DNA of 64,000 bases from Reyranella sp. (GCA_019750135.1 JAIEOV010000016.1:186001-250000); one strand, 5' to 3'. Positions 1 to 8,770 are shown, counted from the stretch's first letter. Notes: generated by a model from the letters alone, not told the origin. Made by a program: numbers and translations.

Positions 1-159
1 CATGACATTGGTCGAGGCGCGCCAGTCCGGGTCGCGCATCTGGCCGCCGGCGAAATCGACGCCGACGGGCTCCCAGTCCAGGCCGGCGCAGTTGAGGTAC
101 AGCGCGACCTTGTAGGAATTGCCCGAAGCACCGATGCAGTAGAGCCTGTAGTGTGCCAT
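1..159 (-). CDS. Glutathione S-transferase family protein, N-terminal part (cut by window edge)
   Basis: Fifty-three codons are visible from an ATG at 159 to the window edge. The translation begins MAHYRLYCIGASGNSYKVAL, the first beta-alpha unit of a thioredoxin-fold GST domain. The SGNSYKV segment sits where the glutathione-activating Ser/Cys lies in this family. The rest of the N-domain and the helical C-domain lie outside the window. Glutathione conjugation or reduction in the cytoplasm is the family role; the substrate is unknown. It shares direction with the lactonase gene just upstream (198-1097) and may be co-transcribed with it. Confidence 0.85.
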   Translation of the reverse strand, partial: MAHYRLYCIGASGNSYKVALYLNCAGLDWEPVGVDFAGGQMRDPDWRASTNVM

Positions 160-197
160 GTCCTCAACAACATGGCATCGGCGACTGCCAGTTTATG

Positions 198-1097
198 TCA
201 GCACTGCCATTGCGCCGTGCCGGGCGTGGCGACGCGCACGCGATAGAGCGACGTCGAGGCCGTGATGTACAGGCTGCGGAGATCGTCGTCGCCGAAGCAG
301 AAGTTGGCCGCCGTCTCGGGCGTGCGGATGACGCCGAGACAGGTGGCGTCCGGGGCGAAGACGTGGACGCCGCCGGGACCGCAGCAATAGATGTTGCCCA
401 CGCTGTCGATCTTCATGCCGTCGGGTGCACCCTTGCCAGCGCCCGTGGTCTCCGCCCAGACGCGACCGTCGGTGAGCCCGCCGTCGGCGGCGACGTCGAA
501 GCGACGGATGTGCTTGCGTTCGGTGTCGTTGACAAACAGATGACGCTCGTCGAGCGAGAAGCAGAGCCCGTTGGGCTGGCCGAAGTCGTCGGCCAGCAGC
601 ACCGGCGTTTGCGCATCGGCGCCGACCCGCCAGACGCCGCGGAAGTCGAGCTGCAGCGGACGCGGATTGCCGTAATATTCCAGGCGGCCGTAAGTCGGAT
701 CGCTGAAGTAGATGGCGCCGCGCGCGCTCGTGACGACGTCGTTGGGGCTGTTCAGCTCCTTGCCCTTGTGATGGCTGGCGAGAACGACGCTCGTGCCGTC
801 GGCCTCGGTGCGGGTCAGCGTGCTGGTGGCGTGCTGGCAGACGACCAGGCGACCCTGGCGGTCCCAGGTGAGGCCGTTGGACTGCGCACATGGCTTGCGG
901 AACGTCGCGATGCCCTCGCCCGCCGTCCATTTGCGCATGTGATCGCCCGGCATGTCGCTGAACAGCAGGTAGCGGTCGCGGGCATGCCAAAGCGGGCCTT
1001 CGGTGAACAGGAACCCCCCGGCCAGCTTTTCGACGTCCACCGCCTTGCCAACGACCGAGGAGAACCTCGGATCGCGAACCTCGATCGTGTCGCTCAT
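198..1097 (-). CDS. SMP-30/gluconolactonase/LRE family protein
   Basis: A 299-residue six-bladed beta-propeller protein of the SMP-30/gluconolactonase family, which hydrolyses sugar or other lactones using a bound divalent metal. Family landmarks are visible in order: TEGPLW near residue 33 (first metal-ligand Glu), NSPNDV near 120 (ligand Asn), QPNGLCFS near 175 and APDGMKID near 225 (ligand Asp). Length matches the family. The ATG at 1097 is preferred because GGA lies six bases upstream; an in-frame upstream ATG at 1124 would add nine residues without a site. No signal peptide, so probably cytoplasmic. The substrate is not predictable. It is divergent from tctA. Confidence 0.85.
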   Translation of the reverse strand: MSDTIEVRDPRFSSVVGKAVDVEKLAGGFLFTEGPLWHARDRYLLFSDMPGDHMRKWTAGEGIATFRKPCAQSNGLTWDRQGRLVVCQHATSTLTRTEADGTSVVLASHHKGKELNSPNDVVTSARGAIYFSDPTYGRLEYYGNPRPLQLDFRGVWRVGADAQTPVLLADDFGQPNGLCFSLDERHLFVNDTERKHIRRFDVAADGGLTDGRVWAETTGAGKGAPDGMKIDSVGNIYCCGPGGVHVFAPDATCLGVIRTPETAANFCFGDDDLRSLYITASTSLYRVRVATPGTAQWQC

Positions 1098-1278
1098 TTT
1101 CATTCCATCTGCAGTTCCGCCCATCGTACGGTTCTAGCCCGATCTGCAGACAGGCCACAACGCGGGGTAGAGATAGCCGCAAAATGCCGGTGGAAGCCGC
1201 TTGGCGACGTTCACGGCGGCGATGTCAGGTTCCCGTAAGCCTCGGCGACTAGGGTCATTTCGGGAGGCTGCGACGTCA

Positions 1279-1295
1279 CTTCACTTGGTGTGAAG
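1279..1295. promoter_or_regulatory. Inverted repeat in the lactonase/tctA divergent intergenic region
   Basis: CTTCAC-TTGGT-GTGAAG is a perfect six-base inverted repeat with a five-base spacer. It lies 28 bases before the tctA start, in the 225-bp region between the divergent lactonase and tctA genes. Position and symmetry suit a repressor operator, but no adjacent regulator gene is present. A weak RNA hairpin is equally possible. Nothing else was recognised in this intergenic region. Confidence 0.3.
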
Positions 1296-1322
1296 GACAG
1301 TCGTCGCGCACGTGGTGGACAA

Positions 1323-2825
1323 ATGGACCTGCTGCACAATCTGATGCTCGGGCTGAGCGTTGCCGTCTCGTTCCAGAATCTTCTTTACGCTCTACTAGGT
1401 TGCATGGTGGGGACCCTGATCGGCGTCCTTCCCGGCATCGGCCCGGTGGCGACCATCGCCATGCTGCTGCCGATCACCTTCCACCTGCCGCCGACCGCCT
1501 CTCTGATCATGCTGGCCGGCATCTACTACGGCGCGCAGTACGGCGGCTCGACGACCTCGATCCTGGTCAACCTGCCGGGTGAGGCCTCGTCGGTCGTGAC
1601 CTGCCTCGACGGCTACCAGATGGCGCGCAACGGACGCGCTGGTGCGGCGCTGTCGATCTCGGCGCTCGGTTCGTTCTTCGCCGGCACGGTCGGCACCATC
1701 ATCATCGTGATCTTCGCCGAGCCGTTGACGCGCATGGCGCAGAAATTCGGCCCAGCCGACTACTGCTCGCTGATGGCCTTGGGCTTGGTCGCGGCCGTCG
1801 TGCTGGCCAGTGGCTCGGTCATCAAGGCGATCGCCATGGTGTTCCTCGGCCTGCTGTTCGGCCTGGTCGGCACCGACGTCAACACCGGCGCCCAGCGCTT
1901 CACCTTCGACGTGCCCGAGCTGTCGGACGGCATCGACTTCGCGCCCATCGCCATGGGCCTGTTCGGCATCGCCGAGATCGTGGTCAATCTCGAACGACAT
2001 TTGGCGCGCGGTGGCGCCATCAAGGTCGGCTCGTTGTGGCCGACGCGCGAGGAAATCCGGCGCGCCTGGCCGGCCGTGGTGCGCGGCACGACGCTGGGCT
2101 CTCTGCTGGGCGTGTTGCCCGGCGGCGGTCCGACGCTGGGTGCGTTCTCGGCCTATACGCTGGAGAAGAAGATCTCCAAGAACCCGGGCGAGTTTGGCAA
2201 GGGCGCGGTCGAGGGCGTAGCCTCGCCGGAGGCCGCGAACAACGCCGCGGCGCAGACCTCGTTCATCCCCATGCTGACCCTCGGCATCCCGTCCAACGCG
2301 GTGATGGCCTTGATGGTCGGCGCCATGATCATCCAGGGCATCCAGCCGGGCCCCGAGGTCATGACCAAGAAGCCGGACCTCTTCTGGGGCATGATCGCCT
2401 CGATGTGGATCGGCAACCTGATGCTGGTCGTCATCAACCTGCCGATGATCGGCATGTGGGTGAAACTGCTGACGGTGCCCTACCGCTTCCTGGCCCCCGC
2501 CATCCTGCTGTTCTGCTGCATCGGCGCCTACAGCCTGCAGAACTCGACCTTCCACGTCATGCAGGTCGCGATGTTCGGCGTGCTTGGCTACATCTTCGTC
2601 CGGCTGGGCTGTGAGGGCGCACCGTTCCTGCTGGGGCTGGTGCTGGGCCCGCAGATGGAGGAGTACTTCCGACGCGCCATGCTGCTATCGCGTGGCGATC
2701 CGATGGTGTTCCTCGAACGGCCGATCAGCCTCGGCCTGCTGATCACCACGGCGCTCCTGCTGATCCTGATGGCCCTGCCGAGCATCAAAAAGGCTCGCGA
2801 GGAAGCCTTCCAGGAAGAGGGCTGA
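1323..2825 (+). CDS. tctA: Tripartite tricarboxylate transporter permease TctA
   Basis: A 500-residue integral inner-membrane protein, the usual TctA length, with about a dozen hydrophobic segments. The family signature is visible: GVLPGIGPVATIAMLLPITF near residues 35-55, YYGAQYGGSTTSILVNLPGE near 70-90, and the second glycine-rich repeat GVLPGGGPTLGAF near 260. TctA is the large subunit that, with TctB and a periplasmic TctC protein, takes up tri- or dicarboxylates by a cation-coupled mechanism. No tctB or tctC is adjacent; the only TctC-type gene here is about 35 kb away. The ATG at 1323 follows GGTGG; a GTG at 1290 is less likely. Confidence 0.93.
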   Translation: MDLLHNLMLGLSVAVSFQNLLYALLGCMVGTLIGVLPGIGPVATIAMLLPITFHLPPTASLIMLAGIYYGAQYGGSTTSILVNLPGEASSVVTCLDGYQMARNGRAGAALSISALGSFFAGTVGTIIIVIFAEPLTRMAQKFGPADYCSLMALGLVAAVVLASGSVIKAIAMVFLGLLFGLVGTDVNTGAQRFTFDVPELSDGIDFAPIAMGLFGIAEIVVNLERHLARGGAIKVGSLWPTREEIRRAWPAVVRGTTLGSLLGVLPGGGPTLGAFSAYTLEKKISKNPGEFGKGAVEGVASPEAANNAAAQTSFIPMLTLGIPSNAVMALMVGAMIIQGIQPGPEVMTKKPDLFWGMIASMWIGNLMLVVINLPMIGMWVKLLTVPYRFLAPAILLFCCIGAYSLQNSTFHVMQVAMFGVLGYIFVRLGCEGAPFLLGLVLGPQMEEYFRRAMLLSRGDPMVFLERPISLGLLITTALLLILMALPSIKKAREEAFQEEG

Positions 2826-2831
2826 CGCTGA

Positions 2832-2942
2832 CCTCACCCTGAGGAGCGGTCCACAGGACCGCGTCGCGAAGGGTGGGCACGAGCACAACCTCTGTTGCCC
2901 ACCCTTCGAGACGCGCACTGCGTGCGCTCCTCAGGGTGAAGT
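2832..2942. repeat. Palindromic repeat element, copy 1
   Basis: A roughly 111-bp element with two nested inverted repeats: outer arms CTCACCCTGAGGAGC and GCTCCTCAGGGTGAA, inner arms CGAAGGGTGGGCA and TGCCCACCCTTCGAG. It lies between the convergent genes tctA and sodC. Three more copies occur at 5781, 36601 and 54346. The whole element can fold into a long hairpin or cruciform, so at this site it may act as a bidirectional transcription barrier. Confidence 0.85.
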
Positions 2943-2960
2943 TAAGCCGGTTTGAACGGC

Positions 2961-3476
2961 TTACTCGGTGACGACGCCGCAGGCGACCCGGTCGCCGGCA
3001 TTGCCGGTCGGGTCGGTCTTGTAGTCGTCAGGGCCAGCATGGATGATGATCGCCGAGCCGTCGGTGTCGAACAGCGAGTTCGGCTGGCCCTTGACCAGCG
3101 AGATCATCGGATTGGCGATCTCGACCACGAGTTCGCCGCTCGCCGGGATATGCAGGTTGGGCATGTCGCCGGCATGGCTGCCCTCCTTGGCTTCCAGGCC
3201 GTGCTTGTGGCTGGCGGGATTGAAATGCGGCCCCGCGCTGGTGAACGGCGGCTCGCACTTGCCGACGGCATGGATATGGAAGGCGCGCTCGCCCGGCGGC
3301 GCGCCCTTCAGCGACATCTTCAGGAGGACGCCGTGCGGGGTCTGGGTCAGCTGGACCTGACCGACATCCTTGCCCTGGGCATCCTTCAATGACGCCTTCG
3401 CCGTCTGGGCGTAGGCGGGAAGCGACAGCAGACAGCTCGTCAGCGTGACGGCACTCAACCAGCGACCAAACGGCAT
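2961..3476 (-). CDS. sodC: Periplasmic Cu/Zn superoxide dismutase
   Basis: A 171-residue exported enzyme that dismutes superoxide to oxygen and hydrogen peroxide. A Sec signal peptide ends near AYA (residues 21-23). All metal ligands are present: copper His67 and His69 (FHIH), bridging His84 (GPHF), zinc His92, His101 and Asp104 (SHAGDMPN), and copper His146 (IIIHAG). Cys74 and Cys166 form the conserved disulfide. The electrostatic-loop motif GNAGDRVACGV is intact. The ATG at 3476 is chosen because GGAGGT lies four bases upstream; an ATG four codons earlier has no such site. It stands alone, convergent with tctA across a palindromic repeat. Confidence 0.97.
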   Translation of the reverse strand: MPFGRWLSAVTLTSCLLSLPAYAQTAKASLKDAQGKDVGQVQLTQTPHGVLLKMSLKGAPPGERAFHIHAVGKCEPPFTSAGPHFNPASHKHGLEAKEGSHAGDMPNLHIPASGELVVEIANPMISLVKGQPNSLFDTDGSAIIIHAGPDDYKTDPTGNAGDRVACGVVTE

Positions 3477-3507
3477 CGACACCTCCATAAGACCGCGGAT
3501 TGTATCA

Positions 3508-4152
3508 TCAAGCGCTGGCTTCTTCCTCTACCGTCGAGCGGCCAAAGCGGCGCTGGAACAGGCTCATCAGCCAGAAACCTGCCTGCAGCGGGATGCCGAA
3601 GAGCACGATGCCGATGGCGAACAGGACCAGCCGGTCGCTGAAATCGTGCAGCTGCTCGGCCTGGCGCAGGATGACGGTGATGCCCTCGGTGACGCCGATC
3701 GCGGCGCCGGCGCTCGACGACATCACCATCACGAAGAACGCCCGGGTGACGTTGGGGAAGAACAGCAGCGCCCCATGCGTCGCGCCGGCCCGCAGATGCT
3801 TGATGCTGTCGACGCCGGCATCGGCCACGTAAGCCGCCGAATAGGGCACCAGCGACAGCGCCACGGTCATGACGCCGGACAGCACGAAGGGCACGCCGAA
3901 CAGGGTCGCGTCGCGCGGAATGGCGTTCAGCAGGAAGAACATGACGACGAAGGTCGGCGCTGCGCGCATCAGCGAGATGATCGAGGCCGTGATCGCCGCG
4001 ACGATGCCGCCGGCGAGTCGACCGGCCGCCAGCAGCAGGCCGACCGCCACCCCGATGACCAGCGCGATGGCGGCGATCTCGAAGTTGACCATCATGCCGG
4101 CGAGGAACCTCGGCAGGAAATCGCTCGACAGGTTTTCAAGAAGCTCGTTCAT
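3508..4152 (-). CDS. ABC transporter permease (polar amino acid type)
   Basis: A 214-residue inner-membrane permease of the HisM/GlnP type, with about five hydrophobic segments. The EAA-loop region that contacts the ATPase is near residues 125-150 (DAGVDSIKHLRAGATHGALL). Its ATG overlaps the stop of the upstream binding-protein/permease fusion by an ATGA arrangement, so the two are translationally coupled. They probably form a heterodimeric channel. No ABC ATPase gene is adjacent, so the energising subunit must be encoded elsewhere. Substrate is likely an amino acid or similar polar solute, by family. Confidence 0.85.
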   Translation of the reverse strand: MNELLENLSSDFLPRFLAGMMVNFEIAAIALVIGVAVGLLLAAGRLAGGIVAAITASIISLMRAAPTFVVMFFLLNAIPRDATLFGVPFVLSGVMTVALSLVPYSAAYVADAGVDSIKHLRAGATHGALLFFPNVTRAFFVMVMSSSAGAAIGVTEGITVILRQAEQLHDFSDRLVLFAIGIVLFGIPLQAGFWLMSLFQRRFGRSTVEEEASA

Positions 4153-5903
4153 GCCGCGGCCTGCCGCTTCTCGAGGACCTGCCGCAGCTTGCCGCACAGC
4201 CAGACCACCACCATCACCACCGCGGTGTAGAAGACCAGCAGGATGGTGTAGGTCGTGATGCGGCCGCTGGAGAACGAGGTGATGTCGGTGAGCGAGCTCA
4301 GGAGCTCGGGTGCGCCGATGAAGCTCGCGATCGGCGTGCCCTTGGACGCGTTGACCAGGAAGGCCACGATCTGGGTCGCCGCGCGGCTGAGCGCCCGGCC
4401 GAACAGGCCGGTGCTGGCGCCTTCGGCACGCAGGCTCCACATCGCCTCGCCGATTGCCTGGCCGGCATTGGCGCCGTTGGTCAGCCCCAGCGCGACAATG
4501 GCCGCCGCCAGCACCGTCTCGGTCGACAGCGCGAACAGGCTGTGCGTCACGGTGGCGGCGATCACCAGGGTGAGCACGATGGGCGAGGACTGCATCGTCA
4601 TCGTCACCAGCCGCGCCGGCCAACGCAGCAGGAAGGTGCGCGAACCCATGGCCGCGCCCAGCACCAGGGCGAAGGCCAAGGTCGCGGCGAGCGCACCGGC
4701 GATCAGGATCAGGGAATAGAACACGCCGTCCTTGAACAGCGACCATGCCGGCGCCGTCTTGAGCATCGGCAAGGTGACGTCGACGCCGGTGCGGTCTTCG
4801 ACCCATTGCTCGAAGCCGGTCACGTCGGCCGCGAAGCTGGTCGGCTGCAGCGCCGTGTTGAGCGGCGGCAGCACGCAATTGGGGTTGCTGGGGCCGCTGT
4901 CGGTGTTGCATTCGGGCTTGCGCCACACCTCCTGCTGCTGGCGCAGGAAGCCCAACCGGATGTTGTGCAGGCGGCCGATATCGATGAACAGGCCGTCGCG
5001 ATGGAAGACCTGGCTGATCAGGTCGAGCGCGCGCGCGAGCTCGGCGCTGCCCTGGCGCGCCACGGCCATGCCCCATGGAACCTGGGCAAAGCCGAACTTC
5101 TGGAAGTAGCGGGAATTGAAGTCGTCGTCGGTGAAATACTTGGCGAAGAAGCTGTCGTCCTGGGCGGCCAGCGTGCAGGTGTTGTCCTTCAGCCGGTCAG
5201 GCAGGACGCCCGCCTCGTCGAACAGCATCAGGCGCGCGCCCTGGGACACCAGCTCGGCGTTCGAGCCGTTGCCGACGGTGACGCACACGGTGCGGCCCGG
5301 CAGGTCGAGCATGCTGGCCACGGGAAGCTCGCGCGGACCAACGACGGTCGTCTCCGAGCGATAGTAATGCGGCCGGATGAACCGCGCCTGGCCATCGCGC
5401 TGGGTGTTGTGGCCCATGGTCGCGATGGCGAGGTCAATGCGGTCCTCGGCCAGCAGGGGTATGCGCGTCGCGGCATTGACCCGCACGAAATCGACATCGA
5501 CGCTCAGCATGCGGCCGATCGCCAGCGCCACGTCGACCTCGTAGCCTTCGCGCTTGTCGCCGGTGCGCGTGGCGAACAGCGGATAGTAGTCGCGGATGCC
5601 GACGCGGATCTTCTTGGCGCACAGGATCTTGATCAGGCGGTCGACGTTGGGCTGGCTGCAGGCTTCGGGCACCTTGGTGCGCGCCTGCTTGAGCAGCTCG
5701 GCCAAAGCGGCGTCGGGGGTTTCGGCGCGGGCGGGAGAGAATGAGAACAGTGCCGCGAACACTGCCAGCACACAGTACAACCTCACCCTGAGGAGCGCGC
5801 CGAAGGTGTGCGTCTCGAAGGGTGGGAACAAGCACCTTGTCCGTTGCCCATCCTTCGAGACGCATCGCTTCGCGATGCTCCTCAGGATGAGGTGTGCGCG
5901 CAT
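4149..5903 (-). CDS. Fused solute-binding protein/ABC permease, with repeat-derived N-terminus
   Basis: A 584-residue fusion. Residues ~62-330 form a family 3 periplasmic binding domain: it opens with KIRVGIRDYYPLFA, followed by EGYEVDVALAIGRML. The C-terminal ~230 residues are a HisM-type permease with several membrane helices. Binding-protein/permease fusions are known for amino acid transporters. The hydrophobic signal segment (LYCVLAVFAALFSFSPARA) lies at residues 42-60. Residues ~4-41 are encoded by palindromic repeat copy 2, which leaves the frame open. The ATG at 5903 overlaps the methyltransferase stop (TGATG). A GTG or TTG at the inner end of the repeat (near 5784) would give a normal signal peptide and may be the true start. 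Confidence 0.82.
   Translation of the reverse strand: MRAHLILRSIAKRCVSKDGQRTRCLFPPFETHTFGALLRVRLYCVLAVFAALFSFSPARAETPDAALAELLKQARTKVPEACSQPNVDRLIKILCAKKIRVGIRDYYPLFATRTGDKREGYEVDVALAIGRMLSVDVDFVRVNAATRIPLLAEDRIDLAIATMGHNTQRDGQARFIRPHYYRSETTVVGPRELPVASMLDLPGRTVCVTVGNGSNAELVSQGARLMLFDEAGVLPDRLKDNTCTLAAQDDSFFAKYFTDDDFNSRYFQKFGFAQVPWGMAVARQGSAELARALDLISQVFHRDGLFIDIGRLHNIRLGFLRQQQEVWRKPECNTDSGPSNPNCVLPPLNTALQPTSFAADVTGFEQWVEDRTGVDVTLPMLKTAPAWSLFKDGVFYSLILIAGALAATLAFALVLGAAMGSRTFLLRWPARLVTMTMQSSPIVLTLVIAATVTHSLFALSTETVLAAAIVALGLTNGANAGQAIGEAMWSLRAEGASTGLFGRALSRAATQIVAFLVNASKGTPIASFIGAPELLSSLTDITSFSSGRITTYTILLVFYTAVVMVVVWLCGKLRQVLEKRQAAA
5781..5892. repeat. Palindromic repeat element, copy 2 (inside a coding frame)
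   Basis: Same element as at 2832, with outer arms CCTCACCCTGAGGAGC and GCTCCTCAGGATGAGG and inner CGAAGGGTGGGAAC / CCCATCCTTCGAG. Unlike the other copies it is not between convergent genes. It sits between the end of the methyltransferase gene and the signal-peptide codons of the transporter fusion, and is read through in frame without a stop. Confidence 0.85.
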
Positions 5904-6643
5904 CAACCTGCCACCCCGTGTCTGGTGATCTCGACGACGTGCATGTCGCCGAAGGCGTATGGACCGTAGCGGTGGATCGAGCGGCCGTCCTGAACGGCGA
6001 GCACGGCCGCGCTGATGCGCGAGAGCTTGTCTTCGGGAATGTAGACCAGCGTGGTCAGCGCGACGCTGAGCGCCAGGTCGGCCCTCGCCAGGATCTCGCG
6101 CGAGCGCTCGAGGTCGACGAAGGCGTTGTGGGTGATGATGGCGCGACCGCCGACGGCAAGATGCGCCGCCACCCCCCCGAGGAACGGATCGAGCAGGGCG
6201 CGGCCGTTGCTGCCGCCGGCGCTCCAGGTCGGCAGGCGGCCGGGAACGTCGCTGCGCTCCATGGGGAAGTGCGGCAGGTTGGCGACGATCAGGTCGAACC
6301 GGCGCGCGGCAACGGGCAGCCACATATCGCCGAGATAGAGTTCCGCCGTCTCGCCATGGCCGAGTTCGGCCAGCAGCAGCATGCCGGAGGTGACGGCGTC
6401 CTCCTCGATATCGATGCCGCACAGCGAGGCCGCGCCCAGCTCGCCCAGCGCCGCCAGCACGACGCCGCTGCCCGAGCCGATCTCGAGCACCTTGGCGCCC
6501 CTTACCGCGGCCGCCTTCGCCTGCAGGACCTGGATCAGGGCGGCCGTATACTCGCTCGGGCGCAAGGCGGCGAGCGCCAGCTCGGCCCCGGGGTCCGGCA
6601 CCAGTCTAGGCTTCGACACGTCAACTACCCCCAAAACACACAC
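5903..6643 (-). CDS. Class I SAM-dependent methyltransferase (PrmC/HemK-like fold)
   Basis: A 246-residue protein with the Rossmann methyltransferase signature VLEIGSGSGVVLAAL (motif I, SAM binding) near residues 50-65. The acidic CGIDIEEDAV (motif II) is near 76. A DLIVANLPHFP segment near 118 corresponds to the NPPY-type catalytic motif of N-methyltransferases acting on planar groups, but with Leu-Pro-His in place of Pro-Pro-Tyr. The target is unknown. The stop overlaps the next gene's ATG, so expression may be coupled to the amino-acid-type transporter. The start at 6643 has no strong ribosome site; a GTG slightly downstream is possible. Confidence 0.75.
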   Translation of the reverse strand: MCVLGVVDVSKPRLVPDPGAELALAALRPSEYTAALIQVLQAKAAAVRGAKVLEIGSGSGVVLAALGELGAASLCGIDIEEDAVTSGMLLLAELGHGETAELYLGDMWLPVAARRFDLIVANLPHFPMERSDVPGRLPTWSAGGSNGRALLDPFLGGVAAHLAVGGRAIITHNAFVDLERSREILARADLALSVALTTLVYIPEDKLSRISAAVLAVQDGRSIHRYGPYAFGDMHVVEITRHGVAG

Positions 6644-6694
6644 GCCCAGGGCACAGTCCCCACCGATGCCCTTCGCACCAACGGCACCTCTCTC

Positions 6695-8770
6695 CTATGC
6701 CGCCACAAGCCGTTTGACCAACGTCGACGCTACCGGATCGTCGGGAAATTCCGCCAGTATCTCTCGGTAGCGCCGTGCCGCCAAAGCGTAGTCCTCCTTG
6801 ACCAGAGCCTCATAAGCGAGCCGCGTCAACTTGGCCAACCGCTGGGTCTCGGGCGCAGGCTCGAGGCCCGGATCGTCGGCACCGTAGACGCCCAATAGCT
6901 CGTAGATCGGCACCTTGGAGCGCCGCCCCTTGACCGTGACGTCGTCGATCGGCCGCACGCACAGCCGCTCGCCCGCCTCCTTGTACACCGAGTGGCTGAT
7001 CAGGATGCGGGTGTTGAATTCCTTGTTGGTGCCTTCCAGGCGGGCGGCGACGTTCACGCCGTCGCCCATCACGGTGTAGCTCATGCGCTCCTTGGAACCG
7101 ATGTTGCCGACCAGCACGGCATCGCAGTGGATGCCGATGCGGACGTTGAGCGGCTTCAGCTCCTCGGCCTCCCAGCGCTCGTTCAGCGCGTCCATGCCGC
7201 GCTGGATGCGCATCGCCGCCACGCACGACCGCCAGGCATGGTCGTCGAGCAGCGCCGGCGCGCCCCAGAAGGCCATGACGCCGTCGCCGATGAACTTGTC
7301 GATGGTGCCGTGCTCCTGGTTGACGGTCTTGGTCACCAGCTCGAGGTAGGCCGAGACGCGCAGCAACAGTTCCTGCGACGGCACCTCCTCGGAGAGCGTC
7401 GAAAAGCCTTCGAGATCGGAGAAGAAGATGGTGAGGAAGCGGCTGTGACCGCCGAGCTCCAGCTTCTGCTCCGAATGCAGGAGCTGAGTCACCAGGCCGA
7501 TCGGCACGAAGGCGGAGAACGACTTCACCGCGGCATCGAGCGTGTCGATCGCCTTGGACAGCACCGAGATCTCGCGGATCGCCGAGTTCACCGTGGGCAG
7601 CGTCTCGGTGCCCAGCTCCTGGATCTTGCCGACCTTGAAGGCGAGTCTCTCGAGCGGCGAGGAGACGACGCCGGTCATGAAGAAGATGACGAGGACCTGC
7701 AACGCCATCGCCATCAGGCCGAAGACGGCGAGGCGGATGTTGTTGGCCTGGAACGCGCTGGTGAAGTCGGCGAGCGGCGTGATGATGAAGAGCTGCCATT
7801 TCTTGCCGAACTCGGCCGGCATGGTCGCGAGACTCGCGACATATTCCTTGCCGTCGTGCGCGAAAGTATAGAGGCCCTCGCTGGCGCGCGGGCGCGCACT
7901 GTAGGCGAACGCCGGCAGGTCATTGTCGAGCGCGGTGATGTGCAGCAGCTCGAGCTTGCCCTGCACGTTGGCATAGGTCTTCGACAGGTCGGACGCTGCG
8001 ATCACGCGGCCCTGATGATCGAGCATGTAGCTCACGGTGCCGGGACTGATCTTGCGCTCGGCGAGATATTCGCCGAGACCGGCCAAGGTCATGTCGATCG
8101 CCGCCACGCCCTGCAGCTTGCCGGCCGAGTAGAAGGGCGCGGCCACCGTGAAACCGATCAGGCCGAGCGTCGCGAAGACGTCGGGATCGGAGATCATTTC
8201 CGTGCGCGCCTCGACGGCGCTGCGATACCACAACCTGGTACGCGGATCGTAGGCGGTGGGCTCCTCGCTCGACCCCAGCTCCTTGAGATCGCCGTCGAGA
8301 AAGAGAAAGTGATCGAACGTCCGCTCGCCCGCCCGCGGAAGGATCCAGCGGTAGGCATACTGCGAGCCCTTCGGAGGCAGCTGGCCCTGCACCTTCACCT
8401 CGGCGTCGATCCGGCGGGTCTGGCGGAAGCTGCCGTCTTCCAGGCCGACATACACACTGACGATCTTGGGGCTGTGCACCAGGATGGTCTGGAAATACTT
8501 GAAGCAGCGGCTCGATGCGTAGAAGTCGGGAAACTCCTCGCCGATCGCCGCAGCTGAGCGAACCAGCGACTTGATGGGACCGAAGTCGTCCTGGATGTTG
8601 TCGATCGCCTCGTTGCGGAAGCGCTCGACCAGCTGCTGCGCATTAGTCCGGGCGATGCGATCGTTCGAGAGATACGTGACGGTGATGATGGTGAAGAAGA
8701 CGGGTACTGTGAGGACCACGAACGACGTCAGGATGCTGGGCTTGAGCCGCATATTGCGGAAGATGTTCAT
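6695..8770 (-). CDS. Membrane-bound class III adenylate/guanylate cyclase with extracytoplasmic sensor domain
   Basis: A 691-residue receptor cyclase. TM helix 1 lies at ~12-34, a periplasmic double-Cache-like ligand domain at ~40-340, TM helix 2 at ~345-369, a HAMP-like linker at ~370-425, and the class III catalytic domain at ~445-630. Metal-binding aspartates are visible as Asp452 (FFSDLEGFS) and Asp496 (FIGDGVMAFWG). NVAARLEG supplies the transition-state Asn/Arg pair. The C-terminal ~50 residues look like a short helical TPR-type tail. Likely output is cAMP made in response to an external small molecule. It is monocistronic by spacing. The ligand cannot be inferred. Confidence 0.92.
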   Translation of the reverse strand: MNIFRNMRLKPSILTSFVVLTVPVFFTIITVTYLSNDRIARTNAQQLVERFRNEAIDNIQDDFGPIKSLVRSAAAIGEEFPDFYASSRCFKYFQTILVHSPKIVSVYVGLEDGSFRQTRRIDAEVKVQGQLPPKGSQYAYRWILPRAGERTFDHFLFLDGDLKELGSSEEPTAYDPRTRLWYRSAVEARTEMISDPDVFATLGLIGFTVAAPFYSAGKLQGVAAIDMTLAGLGEYLAERKISPGTVSYMLDHQGRVIAASDLSKTYANVQGKLELLHITALDNDLPAFAYSARPRASEGLYTFAHDGKEYVASLATMPAEFGKKWQLFIITPLADFTSAFQANNIRLAVFGLMAMALQVLVIFFMTGVVSSPLERLAFKVGKIQELGTETLPTVNSAIREISVLSKAIDTLDAAVKSFSAFVPIGLVTQLLHSEQKLELGGHSRFLTIFFSDLEGFSTLSEEVPSQELLLRVSAYLELVTKTVNQEHGTIDKFIGDGVMAFWGAPALLDDHAWRSCVAAMRIQRGMDALNERWEAEELKPLNVRIGIHCDAVLVGNIGSKERMSYTVMGDGVNVAARLEGTNKEFNTRILISHSVYKEAGERLCVRPIDDVTVKGRRSKVPIYELLGVYGADDPGLEPAPETQRLAKLTRLAYEALVKEDYALAARRYREILAEFPDDPVASTLVKRLVAA

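Noticed and set aside
153..1238. 361-codon open frame over the SMP-30 lactonase
   Set aside because: Shadow of the minus-strand beta-propeller gene; no family features.
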